From assembly GCA_943369295.1 (NCBI GenBank), contig CALRMU020000003.1:682001-746000 (forward strand): a DNA stretch of 64,000 nt, read 5' to 3'. Numbering within the stretch: position 1 is the stretch's first letter; the number at the start of each line of letters is the position of its first letter. Position numbers and translations under genes: made by a program. Shown piece after piece: positions 7,560 to 15,840 of this stretch. Under the pieces are notes generated by a model. It had not been told where the DNA came from and did no database searches. It worked only from the letters and a program-made list of their open reading frames with translations. The stretch comes from JAKRSE01 sp943369295 (lineage in GTDB: Bacteria > Armatimonadota > Fimbriimonadia > Fimbriimonadales > Fimbriimonadaceae).

Positions 7560-8377
7560 GAATTGTTCGGACTGTTGCCGAGCTGCGAGACTGGCGCGCC
7601 AGTAAAAACAAGGTTGGTTTTGTGCCCACGATGGGCGCATTTCACGAAGGTCACCTTTCTTTGATGAGGGCGGCTAAAAATGAATGCGGCACCTGTGTAA
7701 CGAGTCTATTTGTCAATCCGACTCAGTTCGCACCAACTGAAGACCTTAGCCGTTACCCAAGAGACGAGGCCAAAGACGCCGAACTGGCAGAGGCTGCTGG
7801 CGTTGACATTCTTTTTTGTCCTGGTGCTGATGAAGTCTATCCAGAAAGCTTTACCCAAGTGATTGTTTCGGGCGTTACAGATTATTGGGAAGGTGCGGCA
7901 AGACCCGGCCATTTTGCCGGAGTTGCTTTAGTGGTTCTAAAGCTCTTTAATATGGTTCAACCCACGAACGCCTACTTTGGGTTGAAGGATCTTCAGCAAT
8001 GTGCCGTCATTCGCAGAATGGTAAAGGATCTTAATGTGCCTCTAGAAGTTAAGTATCTTGAGACGCAGCGAACCTCGGGCGGCCTTGCTCTATCCAGCAG
8101 AAATCGCTATCTTAGTGAGGAAGAATTCGAAAGAGCCCACGAGTTTCCTGACGGCTTAAAGGAAGCGATTGAAGTTATTCGGCTAGGTCACGATCAAGCA
8201 CTCGCTTTGAGCAAAGCAAAAAAGAGATTCGAAATGGCAGGAATGACCCTTGATTATCTAGTCTTGGTAGATCCACTCACTATGCAGGAATGTGATGCTT
8301 CTCATCCAGAAGCGAGAATCATGGCCGCTGTGAGATATGCCGGGATTCGGCTTCTTGATAACATGCCCCTGGCCTGA
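7556..8377 (+). CDS. panC: pantothenate synthetase PanC
   Basis: 273 aa, normal length. Condenses pantoate and beta-alanine using ATP. Visible: 'VPTMGAFHEGHLSLMR' (HxGH nucleotidyl-transferase motif), 'SLFVNPTQF', 'AYFGLKDLQQ' (KMSKS-like region preceding) and 'LALSSRNRYLS'. The start is TTG at 7556, sharing bases with the panB stop (TTGA), so translation is coupled. Neither panD nor panE lies nearby, so beta-alanine and ketopantoate reduction are supplied from elsewhere. Confidence 0.94.
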   Translation: MRIVRTVAELRDWRASKNKVGFVPTMGAFHEGHLSLMRAAKNECGTCVTSLFVNPTQFAPTEDLSRYPRDEAKDAELAEAAGVDILFCPGADEVYPESFTQVIVSGVTDYWEGAARPGHFAGVALVVLKLFNMVQPTNAYFGLKDLQQCAVIRRMVKDLNVPLEVKYLETQRTSGGLALSSRNRYLSEEEFERAHEFPDGLKEAIEVIRLGHDQALALSKAKKRFEMAGMTLDYLVLVDPLTMQECDASHPEARIMAAVRYAGIRLLDNMPLA

Positions 8378-8404
8378 AAATTGAACTCGAATTGGCTCGC
8401 CAGC

Positions 8405-8569
8405 ATGACAGAACTAAAATGTCAAAGGACTCTGCTGGATAGTCGGACGCGAGGGAATCGACGAGCCCGATTCGTCACATGGCAGGCAGCCCTGCTTAAC
8501 CATTTTGGTTCAAGCTTTCCTGATGAGTTGAAAGAATCTCAAGTTCAAGACTTGTCTTCAGACGAATGA
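8405..8569 (+). CDS. possible small ORF after panC, doubtful
   Basis: An open frame of 54 codons from ATG 8405 (62 from a TTG at 8381) immediately after panC. It encodes a hydrophilic, Arg/Leu-rich peptide with no recognised motif. No Shine-Dalgarno sequence is seen. It could be part of the panBC mRNA tail rather than a gene. Confidence 0.2.
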   Translation: MTELKCQRTLLDSRTRGNRRARFVTWQAALLNHFGSSFPDELKESQVQDLSSDE

Positions 8570-8921
8570 AGAAAATCTGAACTGGACCATGCTCTTTTTT
8601 GGGTCTGGAGCATGGATCTGGCAGCTGAATCAACTAAAGAACCAGAAGATCAACCAGGGGTAATCAGACGAAGTGAAGCAAGAACAAAATGCCAAGCATC
8701 ACGAGTAAGAAGAAAACAATTTACTGGTTGAATCCTTGCCCTGCGGAGATTTGGGGTCCTTATTGGCACTCAATCATAAGAAGTTTGAATCCACGTTAGC
8801 CTAAAAGTCCCAAGAATTAACCTCCCATAAGACTAAGACTCTTGCCGAATCTTTGAGAATGGTGCTACCATCGCACGTTCAAGGACGAGGGCTTTTGCCC
8901 AAGTCAAGAGGATTATTAATC
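8570..8921. other. gene-poor stretch with a hairpin
   Basis: About 350 bases with no convincing gene. It holds a perfect 8-bp inverted repeat (8587-8594 with 8608-8615) whose loop begins with six T, and a short 39-codon open frame at 8612-8731 that I do not support. A possible sigma70-type promoter for the next gene is TTGCCG at 8842 and TACCAT at 8866 (18-bp spacing). Confidence 0.4.
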
Positions 8922-9332
8922 GTGGCAAGAGGAATCAACGCAACCAAACAGGCTCTCAAGCTCAAAGCTGATGAGAAAGAGAATTCACTGACCCTTCGAC
9001 TCGGAGTTAAGAAGCACATTCTCCCGATCACCCCCAAGGTCCTTTTCAGCGAAGAGTACGTGTTCGTTCACGTTCCCAGCCAGGCCGAAATTTTGAAGGT
9101 CACCGAGAACGGTCTGGAAGTCGTCACTTCTGACGAAGAAGCCGCCAAGGCAGCCGCCAGCTTCAAGAAGGGCCGCGGCGCTCGATCTGCTCGCAAGCAG
9201 TCAGCTTCTCTCCCCCTCCCCGGCGAACTGGCCGACGCTCTCAGCAAGGTTCCTGCTGGCTACAAGCTCGCTTTCGGTCCCGACGGATCTCCTCGAATCG
9301 TTCGAACTCGAACCCGAAAGAAGAAGGGCTGA
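8922..9332 (+). CDS. small unknown protein with basic C-terminus
   Basis: 136 aa from the GTG at 8922, chosen because AAGAGGA lies 10 bases upstream; an upstream ATG at 8853 in frame has no such site. The N-terminal half forms a compact beta-rich unit ('NSLTLRLGVKKHILPITPKV'). It is followed by an acidic-Ala stretch, a Lys/Arg-rich linker 'KKGRGARSARKQ', a Pro-containing segment and a basic end 'RIVRTRTRKKKG'. The basic linker and tail suggest nucleic-acid or ribosome contact, but no family is recognised. A strong terminator follows. Confidence 0.65.
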   Translation: MARGINATKQALKLKADEKENSLTLRLGVKKHILPITPKVLFSEEYVFVHVPSQAEILKVTENGLEVVTSDEEAAKAAASFKKGRGARSARKQSASLPLPGELADALSKVPAGYKLAFGPDGSPRIVRTRTRKKKG

Positions 9333-9351
9333 AGCCTCCCCTAATCGTTCT

Positions 9352-9391
9352 AAAGACCCCAAGGGAGGACTTCCCTGGGGTCTTTTCTTTT
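9352..9391 (+). terminator. rho-independent terminator
   Basis: Stem AAAGACCCC / GGGGTCTTT (9352-9360 with 9377-9385), extended inside by AGGGA / TCCCT, followed by TTTTCTTTT. It ends the unknown small-protein transcript just before tRNA-Thr. Confidence 0.85.
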
Positions 9392-9423
9392 GCCTCCTGG
9401 TATCCTCACAAACTCAAAGATAG

Positions 9424-9498
9424 GCCGCCTTAGCTCAGTGGTAGAGCAACCGCCTTGTAAGCGGTAGGTCAGGGGTTCGAGTCCCCTAGGCGGCTCCA
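9424..9498 (+). tRNA. tRNA-Thr (anticodon TGT)
   Basis: Complete cloverleaf: acceptor GCCGCCT / AGGCGGC, D-arm GCTC..GAGC, anticodon stem ACCGC / GCGGT with loop CTTGTAA (anticodon TGT, reads ACA), T-arm GGGG-TTCGAGT-CCCC. The discriminator base is T and the 3' CCA (9496-9498) is encoded in the DNA. The last 13 bases overlap the 3' end of the convergent MFS gene. Confidence 0.96.
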
Positions 9499-10745
9499 AA
9501 CATCTTCGTGGGCTCTTGAACCTTTCCTCTGTTCGCCCACCCCCAAATGCTCAGCACAGCCAGGATCGAGCCACCTGTGAAAAGGCTGACCTGATTCGAG
9601 GTTGCTTCAGCCAGCCAGCCGAAAGCAAAGACCCCGAAGGGGCTCACTCCCGAGATCGCCCAGAAGTGCATGGCTATCAGCCTTCCCCTCAAAGCTTCAG
9701 GCGAAAGCATTTGAAAGAGCACGTTAGTGCTGTTGAATTGACTGATCGCACAGAAGCCGATGAATGCCAAAAGGGGGAAAGCAAAGAGGGCATTGGAAGT
9801 AAAGCTTAAAAGCACGACACCCACAGCCACGCCAGTCATAGCAAGTCGAGTCACCAAGGCCTTCACTGGCTTATCAGACAGGGCAGAAAGAGTAAGGAGG
9901 GCTCCGATGGCTCCAACCCCGATAGCACTGTGAGCCAGACCCAATCCCCTTTTGTCCAATCCCAATTGATCCCTAGCGATCGCAGGCAGAAGAGCAATGT
10001 AGAAGACGCCAAAAAGGCTTGTGGCCGCTTCCATAAAGAAGAGGACTTTGAGGGGCGGATTTCTAAAGGTGTACCTAAATCCTTCCAGCAGCAGGTCTCG
10101 CCAATCACCAGCATCCTGTTTCTGAGGCCGGAGATCGGCCCTGATCATCAAGATAGAGATGATGAGGAAAGCGAAAGAAATAGCATTGATGGCAAAGCAC
10201 CAAAATGGTCCGGCAACTTCAAGAATGATTCCTCCCAAGGCAGGTCCCAAAATTCTTGAGAGATTAAAGGTCATTGCCTGAGCGGGGACTGCAGCCGGCA
10301 GATCCTCATCTCCCACCGTAACCCGCACCACCGACTGCCGTGCTGGTCCTTCGATAGTGCTGACAGTGCCGCTAAGAAGGGCTGCCAAAAGCACATGCCA
10401 ATACTGAAGCTGGTTGAAGAAGAGCAGAACAGCCGTCGCAGTCGCTACGATAGCAAGCACGCTTTGGCAGATTAGAAGAGCCTTTTTTCGGTCAACCCTA
10501 TCAGCAACAATTCCTGCGATAGGTGCAAAGAGCATCACCGGAATCGACCAACAAACTGTGACCATGGCCAGGAGGCCTTCACTGTTTGTCTGCTCGTGAA
10601 CCCAGTAACCCTGGGCGACACCCTGCATCTGCCCTCCCATAAAAGAAAGGAAGGCGCCGATCCAGAGAATTCTAAAATCTCTGTGTCTAAGGGCTCTCAG
10701 GAGGGGGAACTGTTTGATTCCCTTGCCTGAGTCGCCGTCAGCCAT
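9486..10745 (-). CDS. MFS transporter, EntS-like exporter family
   Basis: 419 aa with about 12 hydrophobic segments. 'ALRHRDFRILWIGAFLSFMG' at the N-terminus and 'AGIVADRVDRKKALL' (the conserved MFS loop 2-3 motif) near residue 80 place it in the MFS_3/EntS branch of drug or siderophore exporters. 'GPARQSVVRVTV' and 'LGPALGGII' are also typical. Substrate unknown. The stop codon and last residues lie inside the 3' end of tRNA-Thr on the other strand. The upstream side has CATAAT 6 bases before the ATG. Confidence 0.85.
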   Translation of the reverse strand: MADGDSGKGIKQFPLLRALRHRDFRILWIGAFLSFMGGQMQGVAQGYWVHEQTNSEGLLAMVTVCWSIPVMLFAPIAGIVADRVDRKKALLICQSVLAIVATATAVLLFFNQLQYWHVLLAALLSGTVSTIEGPARQSVVRVTVGDEDLPAAVPAQAMTFNLSRILGPALGGIILEVAGPFWCFAINAISFAFLIISILMIRADLRPQKQDAGDWRDLLLEGFRYTFRNPPLKVLFFMEAATSLFGVFYIALLPAIARDQLGLDKRGLGLAHSAIGVGAIGALLTLSALSDKPVKALVTRLAMTGVAVGVVLLSFTSNALFAFPLLAFIGFCAISQFNSTNVLFQMLSPEALRGRLIAMHFWAISGVSPFGVFAFGWLAEATSNQVSLFTGGSILAVLSIWGWANRGKVQEPTKMFGAA

Positions 10746-10751
10746 CCTTTC

Positions 10752-10757
10752 ATTATG
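10752..10757 (-). promoter_or_regulatory. CATAAT -10 box of the MFS gene
   Basis: On the minus strand CATAAT is followed by GAAAGG and the ATG, a 6-base gap. This suggests a leaderless mRNA; the AAGG is too close to the ATG to act as a ribosome-binding site. Confidence 0.45.
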
Positions 10758-10831
10758 CCCGCTACATTTAGGGGCAGCCAGACTCTGGCAAGTGCGGGCA
10801 GAGGTAACCTCACCAACTCACCGGACTGAAA

Positions 10832-11920
10832 GTGCTGCCTCTTCGAATTCTTCAGGTTATCTCCAGTTCAGCTCGATCCGGCGCTGAGCGGCACACAGTC
10901 GATCTTTCCTGCCACCTTTCGGCCCGTGGGCACGAAGTTTGGGCGGCGGTTCCCCAAGGCTCATGGCTGCATGAAGAGCTTTCTTCAAAAGGCATTGGAG
11001 TTATTCCCTGCCAGTTCAAAACAGCGGGTGGACTTAAGTCAACCCTCCAACTCTGCAGAGCAGTCAAGAAGCACAAGATTCAGGTGATACATTCTCACCT
11101 TAGCCGCGCGACCCTTCAGTCGGCCGCTGCAGCAAAGCTGACAAAGGTTGGCATCACAGCCTCTGTGCACGTGAGGTCAGTTGACCCGGCTTTCAGACTC
11201 GTGACAAAGCAGGACGGAAGATTGATCGCCGTCAGCGACTACATCAAATCCACCTTGATTCAAGGAGGATTTCCAAAGGACCTCATTAGAGTCATTCACA
11301 ACGCCACCGACTTTGGCATTCACCCATCTCAAACGGATACGAGCATTCACAGTGAGCTCGGTTTAGCACCTGGCAGTCAGGTTGCAGGAGTCATCGGCAG
11401 AATTGCCAAAGCTAAAGGCCAAGATTTAGCTTTGAGAGCACTGGCTGAATGCAAAGAAGAACTGCCTCATCTTCATTTAGCCTTCATCGGCCGCTCCACT
11501 TCAGATGAATATGAGGCTGCGTTGAGGCGTCAGGCAGAAGATGCTGGCCTCACCAGCAAAGTTCACTTTATGGGTGAGAGAAAGGACATTGTTGGCTTGG
11601 TGGACTCTCTCGATCTCCTGCTGGTCCCCAGCGAAATGGAATCCTTTGGCCTCGCGGCTCTAGAGGCCATGACAAGGGGTAAACCCGTCATCGCAGCCAA
11701 GGTTGGAGGACTCCCGGAGGTCGTTGAGGATGGTGTTACCGGACTCGTCCTCCCCCTTGACCCCATGGCCTGGAGAGATGGGCTCATTCACCTTGCCTCA
11801 GATGCGGAGAGATCGCGAGAAATGGGCCGAGCAGGCCGGCAAAACGCGAAGACCAATTTTTCCGTTGAGAAAATGGTGGAGAAGCTAGAAGCGGTCTATA
11901 ACGAGGTCAAGAAAAAGTGA
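10832..11920 (+). CDS. glycosyltransferase family 4 (GT-B fold)
   Basis: 362 aa. Retaining GT-B enzyme: N-terminal acceptor domain with 'SSSARSGAERHTVDLSCHL' (glycine-rich first loop), C-terminal donor domain with 'VIGRIAKAKGQDLALRAL', and the E-x7-E signature within 'PSEMESFGLAALEAMTRG'. It transfers a sugar from an NDP-sugar, probably in lipid, glycan or exopolysaccharide synthesis. The donor is not readable. GTG start at 10832. It is followed by an unknown gene whose GTG overlaps its stop (GTGA). Confidence 0.85.
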   Translation: MLPLRILQVISSSARSGAERHTVDLSCHLSARGHEVWAAVPQGSWLHEELSSKGIGVIPCQFKTAGGLKSTLQLCRAVKKHKIQVIHSHLSRATLQSAAAAKLTKVGITASVHVRSVDPAFRLVTKQDGRLIAVSDYIKSTLIQGGFPKDLIRVIHNATDFGIHPSQTDTSIHSELGLAPGSQVAGVIGRIAKAKGQDLALRALAECKEELPHLHLAFIGRSTSDEYEAALRRQAEDAGLTSKVHFMGERKDIVGLVDSLDLLLVPSEMESFGLAALEAMTRGKPVIAAKVGGLPEVVEDGVTGLVLPLDPMAWRDGLIHLASDAERSREMGRAGRQNAKTNFSVEKMVEKLEAVYNEVKKK

Positions 11921-12336
11921 AGATGCTGCTTGTGAAGGCATGCGAATACACCACCCCGCTCGCCAGCGGCCGCCAATGCATGATGGGGATCTTCGATAAC
12001 ATCGTCGCTCCTTTTGTACCGATCGACCACCCTCCCTTCTGCATCTGCCTTCAGATCGAATTCGAACAGTCTGACCCCGAGCAGGAACACCATGTCGCCT
12101 GCCGTCTGATTGATCCTGATGGAAAGCCACTCTTCGACTTCCCACTGAATGTCAGAAACGTCCCCGATCCTCACGGCGGAGACACAAGAATCTTCATTTC
12201 GATCAATGTGCCTGGCCTCAGGCTGGATACTCCCGGAGACCATAGGATCGATATCCTGGTGGATGGTCAGAAGCTAGGAGAAGAAAAGATCCCCGTCATA
12301 GTGGCCCAGGGCCAATCAGGCGCGCCTAATCTCTGA
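11917..12336 (+). CDS. conserved hypothetical protein, DUF6941-like
   Basis: 139 aa, soluble, beta-rich. The pattern 'HVACRLIDPDGKPLF', a middle strand 'DTRIFISINVPGLRLDTPGDHRI' and 'DGQKLGEEKIPVIV' resembles the small DUF6941 family of unknown function; I am not certain of this. GTG start shares bases with the glycosyltransferase stop, so the two are co-translated. Its 3' end overlaps the convergent ppk1 gene by 11 bases. Confidence 0.6.
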   Translation: MKMLLVKACEYTTPLASGRQCMMGIFDNIVAPFVPIDHPPFCICLQIEFEQSDPEQEHHVACRLIDPDGKPLFDFPLNVRNVPDPHGGDTRIFISINVPGLRLDTPGDHRIDILVDGQKLGEEKIPVIVAQGQSGAPNL

Positions 12337-14383
12337 GTTCAACAAGCCCCTGAAGTGCAGCCAAAGGTCGAGCCTGCATCAATTCCTGACTGGAAAATGG
12401 CTCTTCTCCTGGCTGGGGTTTTAGGCGGCGATAAGCACCTGTTCTCCCCATTTCCCATGCCCCATCGGTATCTCTCAGGCCAGGGAGCAATATCTCATTC
12501 ACGATCAGATCGATCTGGCTGCGATCCTCGACCGGAGCCAAAACCTCAACCCTCCGGTCAAGATTTCGCCTCATCATGTCGGCAGACCCAATGTAAGCCT
12601 CAGGGTGGCCATCGTTTTGGAACCAATAAACGCGCGAATGCTCCAAAAACCTGCCGATGATGCTGATGACTCGGATCCTTGAGGAGAGCTTTTTGACCTG
12701 CGGCCTCAGGCAGCAGATTCCCCTCACGATCAAGTCAATCTCTACCCCAGCTTCGCTGGCCTCATAAAGAGCATCAATAACTTCAGGATCAACCAAAGAG
12801 TTCAGCTTGAAAATCAGCTTGGCTGGCCTGCCTTTTACGGCATGCTTCGCCTCCCTTCTAATGCGGTCAATGATCCCCTCCCTAAGCTCAATAGGAGCCA
12901 CAAGAAGTTTTCTAAATCGTGTCTGCTTGCTGAAGCCGGTCAGATAATTGAAAAGCTCGCTGACATCCTGACTGATATCAGGATCGTCAGTAATCAGACC
13001 AATATCGGTGTAGAGCCTTGCCGTGGCTGGGTTGTAGTTGCCCGTTCCGATATGGGTGTAACGACGGATTCCTTCCGGCTCCTTTCTCACCACCTGAAGC
13101 AGCTTGCAGTGAGTCTTCATCTGGGCAAAGCCATAGGTAACGTGCACCCCTGCCCTTTCTAAAGCTTTGGCCCAAGTTAGGTTGTTGGTTTCGTCAAACC
13201 TCGCCTTGAGTTCAACCATGACTGCCACCTGTCTTCCTTTGTTGGCAGCTTCCAGCAAAGATTCGACAATAGGACTGCTTGATCCCACTCGGTAGAGAGT
13301 CTGCTTGACCCCGATGACGTGGGGGTCTTCAACTGCAGAGTTCACAAGAGTCTGGACTGGGTTGAAGGAATCGTAGGGGTGATGAAGGATTACCGGCCCT
13401 TTCCGAACGCGGTCGAAGAGGGTCTGAGGGTTTTCCAGCTCAGGGGCATGGCAGGGCCGATGGCGAGGAGATTTGTGATCGGAGAGATCAACTCCCGTCA
13501 ACTCCCACAGAAAATCCATCCCAATATGTCCTGGCACAACCAGAACAAACCGGTCATCCAGTTCGAGCCCCTGCTTAAGAATCTCCAAACAGGAATCCGG
13601 CATCGAATCCTGGACTTCCAGCATCACAGGGTCGCCCAATCGACGCATCCTCAAGCTTTCTTCTACCGCGGCGATAAGGTCTCCCGCCTCCAGCTCTCGA
13701 ATTTCGACGTCCGCGTCGCGTATGACCCTAAAAAGGTGCCCTCCCTTGACGGTCAACCCGGGATAAAGCGACTGGAGGTGGGCACGAATCAAATCCTCCA
13801 TCAGGATGAAGGTGTTCCGTCGGCCTGGCACGGGCAGGCATCGAGGCAGAACATCCGGCACCTTGACTCGGCCGAGACGGGATTCCTGGCCATCTTCCAG
13901 CTCCACAACTAGGTTCAAAGAAGCGTTGCGGATGAATGGAAAGGTCGGGCAGGGATGAAGCGCTAGAGGGGTGCAGACAGGAAAAACTTCTGATTCAAAG
14001 TACTGGCTTAAAACTTCTTGTGAAAAGGAACTGATTTCGTTCCAGCCCACAAGCTTCACTCCGATCTTCCTTAAACCAGGCTTGATTGATCTTTCGTAAA
14101 CCCTGGCTGCCTTTGTCCTCAATGGTTTGACTGCCGCTGAAATAGCAGCAAGCTGATCGGTCGGACTAAGGCCATCAGGAGTGACCTCCAGAACCTTGGC
14201 TTCCTCCTGCTCGATAAGACCCGAGACTCGAACCATGAAAAACTCATCAAGGTTCGATTCAAAAATCGCCGCGAACTTTATCCTTTCCAGCAGAGGGATG
14301 TTTTTACATCCCGCCTGCCACAAAACCCTTTCGTTAAACTTAATCCACGAAAGTTCGCGGTTGATATAGGGGCCGACTGCCAT
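12326..14383 (-). CDS. ppk1: polyphosphate kinase 1
   Basis: 685 aa, standard PPK1 length. Makes polyphosphate reversibly from ATP at the membrane. Visible: the N-domain opening 'YINRELSWIKFNERVL', the autophosphorylated histidine in 'YTHIGTGNYNPATARLYTD' and the second catalytic histidine in 'FLEHSRVYWFQNDG'. 'EAYIGSADMMRRNLDRRVEV' is the C2-domain signature. Its ATG overlaps the ppx stop by one base (TAATG), so ppx-ppk1 form one operon with ppx first. Confidence 0.96.
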   Translation of the reverse strand: MAVGPYINRELSWIKFNERVLWQAGCKNIPLLERIKFAAIFESNLDEFFMVRVSGLIEQEEAKVLEVTPDGLSPTDQLAAISAAVKPLRTKAARVYERSIKPGLRKIGVKLVGWNEISSFSQEVLSQYFESEVFPVCTPLALHPCPTFPFIRNASLNLVVELEDGQESRLGRVKVPDVLPRCLPVPGRRNTFILMEDLIRAHLQSLYPGLTVKGGHLFRVIRDADVEIRELEAGDLIAAVEESLRMRRLGDPVMLEVQDSMPDSCLEILKQGLELDDRFVLVVPGHIGMDFLWELTGVDLSDHKSPRHRPCHAPELENPQTLFDRVRKGPVILHHPYDSFNPVQTLVNSAVEDPHVIGVKQTLYRVGSSSPIVESLLEAANKGRQVAVMVELKARFDETNNLTWAKALERAGVHVTYGFAQMKTHCKLLQVVRKEPEGIRRYTHIGTGNYNPATARLYTDIGLITDDPDISQDVSELFNYLTGFSKQTRFRKLLVAPIELREGIIDRIRREAKHAVKGRPAKLIFKLNSLVDPEVIDALYEASEAGVEIDLIVRGICCLRPQVKKLSSRIRVISIIGRFLEHSRVYWFQNDGHPEAYIGSADMMRRNLDRRVEVLAPVEDRSQIDLIVNEILLPGLRDTDGAWEMGRTGAYRRLKPQPGEEPFSSQELMQARPLAALQGLVELRD

Positions 14384-15279
14384 TAAACTTCCCTAGATGC
14401 CAATTCCAGAATCGCCCCTTCCCTTACACCGAACTGACTGACCTCAAACTCCTCGATTCCGAACCGAGTCAAAAAGGCCTCATAAATCAAAGCACCAGGC
14501 AGAAGCGTTCCAGCTCTTTTAGCTTTTACGCCGTATCTGGCTGCAATTGTCTGCACGTCTAGGCGCGATGCGTCCCAAATCAGATACTGCAGTTCTTCGA
14601 TATGAAGCATGCGGTTGCCATCAGGGTGCATGGCCCGCCAGATTCCTCTGGCAACTCCGCCGCATGAAATCATGGTTCTGACCTTGTATTCGCCGGCCAG
14701 GTTTGCTTCCAAGGCCTCGGCGATCATCAGCTTCATGCGGTCAACGTGGCTTGGCCTTACTGGATAAGAAACTTGACCTTCTGAGATGAGAACTCCAGTG
14801 CCGATCCGGAGGGAGACCTCATCTGTGATCTCATGTCCTCGGCAGAAGGCGGCCTGAACGCTGCCTCCTCCTGTCTCGACCATGAGGTGAGGTGAGTGGG
14901 GACGGGTATCCACCATCGCGCCTCGCAGCCCGAGTTCTGCCTCTCTTCTTGGTGAAATCAGCTCGATCTTCAGACCGACTTCCCTCTGGACTTGCTCTAA
15001 AACCTGATCACAGTTGGTGGCTCTGCGCATGGCCTCAGTAGCAAAGACGTAAAGCTGCTCTGCTTTCGCCGCTTCGGTCAAGCGCTTAAATGATCTCAGC
15101 GTCTCCATCAATCGCTCAACCAAGACTGGGGGAATTGCCCCTTCTTTCGCCACGACCTCGCCTAACGAAAGCCACTCACTTTCGTTGACCATGCGCTTAA
15201 GGCCCTTGCCGTTTGCTTCTGCGACCAGCAGGTGCAGCGTATTGCTGCCGATATCCGCCGCCGCCAAAACCTTCCTCAT
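14383..15279 (-). CDS. ppx: exopolyphosphatase / GppA-type phosphatase, short form
   Basis: 298 aa. Actin-fold phosphatase with 'AADIGSNTLHLLVAE' (phosphate loop 1) and 'LMVETGGGSVQAAF' (phosphate loop 2). It hydrolyses terminal phosphate from polyphosphate and/or pppGpp. It lacks the C-terminal HD-like domain of long Ppx proteins (about 500 aa), as many short Ppx2-type enzymes do. Co-transcribed with ppk1. The divergent neighbour is a predicted alarmone hydrolase, so the locus joins polyphosphate and (p)ppGpp turnover. Confidence 0.88.
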   Translation of the reverse strand: MRKVLAAADIGSNTLHLLVAEANGKGLKRMVNESEWLSLGEVVAKEGAIPPVLVERLMETLRSFKRLTEAAKAEQLYVFATEAMRRATNCDQVLEQVQREVGLKIELISPRREAELGLRGAMVDTRPHSPHLMVETGGGSVQAAFCRGHEITDEVSLRIGTGVLISEGQVSYPVRPSHVDRMKLMIAEALEANLAGEYKVRTMISCGGVARGIWRAMHPDGNRMLHIEELQYLIWDASRLDVQTIAARYGVKAKRAGTLLPGALIYEAFLTRFGIEEFEVSQFGVREGAILELASREV

Positions 15280-15290
15280 GAATTCCTAAG

Positions 15291-15300
15291 AGGATATCCT
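15291..15300. promoter_or_regulatory. palindromic back-to-back -10 elements AGGATATCCT
   Basis: The 10-bp palindrome AGGATATCCT gives TATCCT on both strands. On the plus strand TATCCT is 6 bases before the GTG at 15307; on the minus strand it is 11 bases before the ppx ATG at 15279. One symmetrical element may serve both divergent transcripts. Confidence 0.4.
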
Positions 15301-15306
15301 GCCAAG

Positions 15307-15840
15307 GTGAGTCTCCTTCATGCTGCCCTGGCCTTTGCCGCCGAATGCCACAAAGAAGCTGTGAGAGACGGAAGGGATTCTCTGCCCTATCTGCACCACC
15401 CTTTGGATGTCGCCCACATTTTGAGATGGGAGGCAGGGATCACCGACCAGGAAGTTCTCTGTGCGGCCCTGCTTCACGATACGATCGAGGAAGGTCGAGC
15501 CCAGGTTAAAGAGATACGGGAGAAGTTTGGTTTAAGGGTAGCTGAACTGGTGGATGAACTGACTCGCACAGAACCTTCACCGGAAGAAACTGCCGAAAAA
15601 ACTAAGGAAGAGATCTATCAACTTCGGACCGAAATGATGCTGAAGGAGATCCGAATCATGTCTCAAAGTGCGCAGCTGATCAAGCTGGCCGACCGGCTTT
15701 CTAACCTGCGTGAAGCAGTTTTGGTTCGTACTCCCAAAAAGCTCCTGCGCTACAAAGAGCAGACCCGATTGATCCTTCAGGAGATTCCGAGAGAAATTTC
15801 TCCTCAGCTATGGGACAAACTGGCAGGATTATGCGACTGA
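15307..15840 (+). CDS. HD-domain hydrolase, small alarmone hydrolase (MESH1)-like
   Basis: 177 aa. HD phosphohydrolase with the RelA/SpoT hydrolase signature set: 'YLHHPLDVAHIL', 'CAALLHDTIEE' (HD pair) and 'LIKLADRLSNLRE' (distal Asp). It has no synthetase or regulatory domain, as in small alarmone hydrolases, which split the 3'-pyrophosphate from (p)ppGpp using Mn2+. GTG 15307 is chosen because TATCCT sits 6 bases upstream and the family N-terminus starts there; an open frame continues upstream to 15232 across the ppx start region. Overlaps the next gene by 10 bases. Confidence 0.8.
   Translation: MSLLHAALAFAAECHKEAVRDGRDSLPYLHHPLDVAHILRWEAGITDQEVLCAALLHDTIEEGRAQVKEIREKFGLRVAELVDELTRTEPSPEETAEKTKEEIYQLRTEMMLKEIRIMSQSAQLIKLADRLSNLREAVLVRTPKKLLRYKEQTRLILQEIPREISPQLWDKLAGLCD

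Noticed and set aside
8612..8731. 39-codon open frame after panC
   Set aside because: No ribosome-binding site, highly charged composition without structure, and it starts inside a hairpin.
9424..10745. Integrated element at tRNA-Thr
   Set aside because: No integrase, no repeated tRNA 3' end downstream and ordinary genes on both sides.
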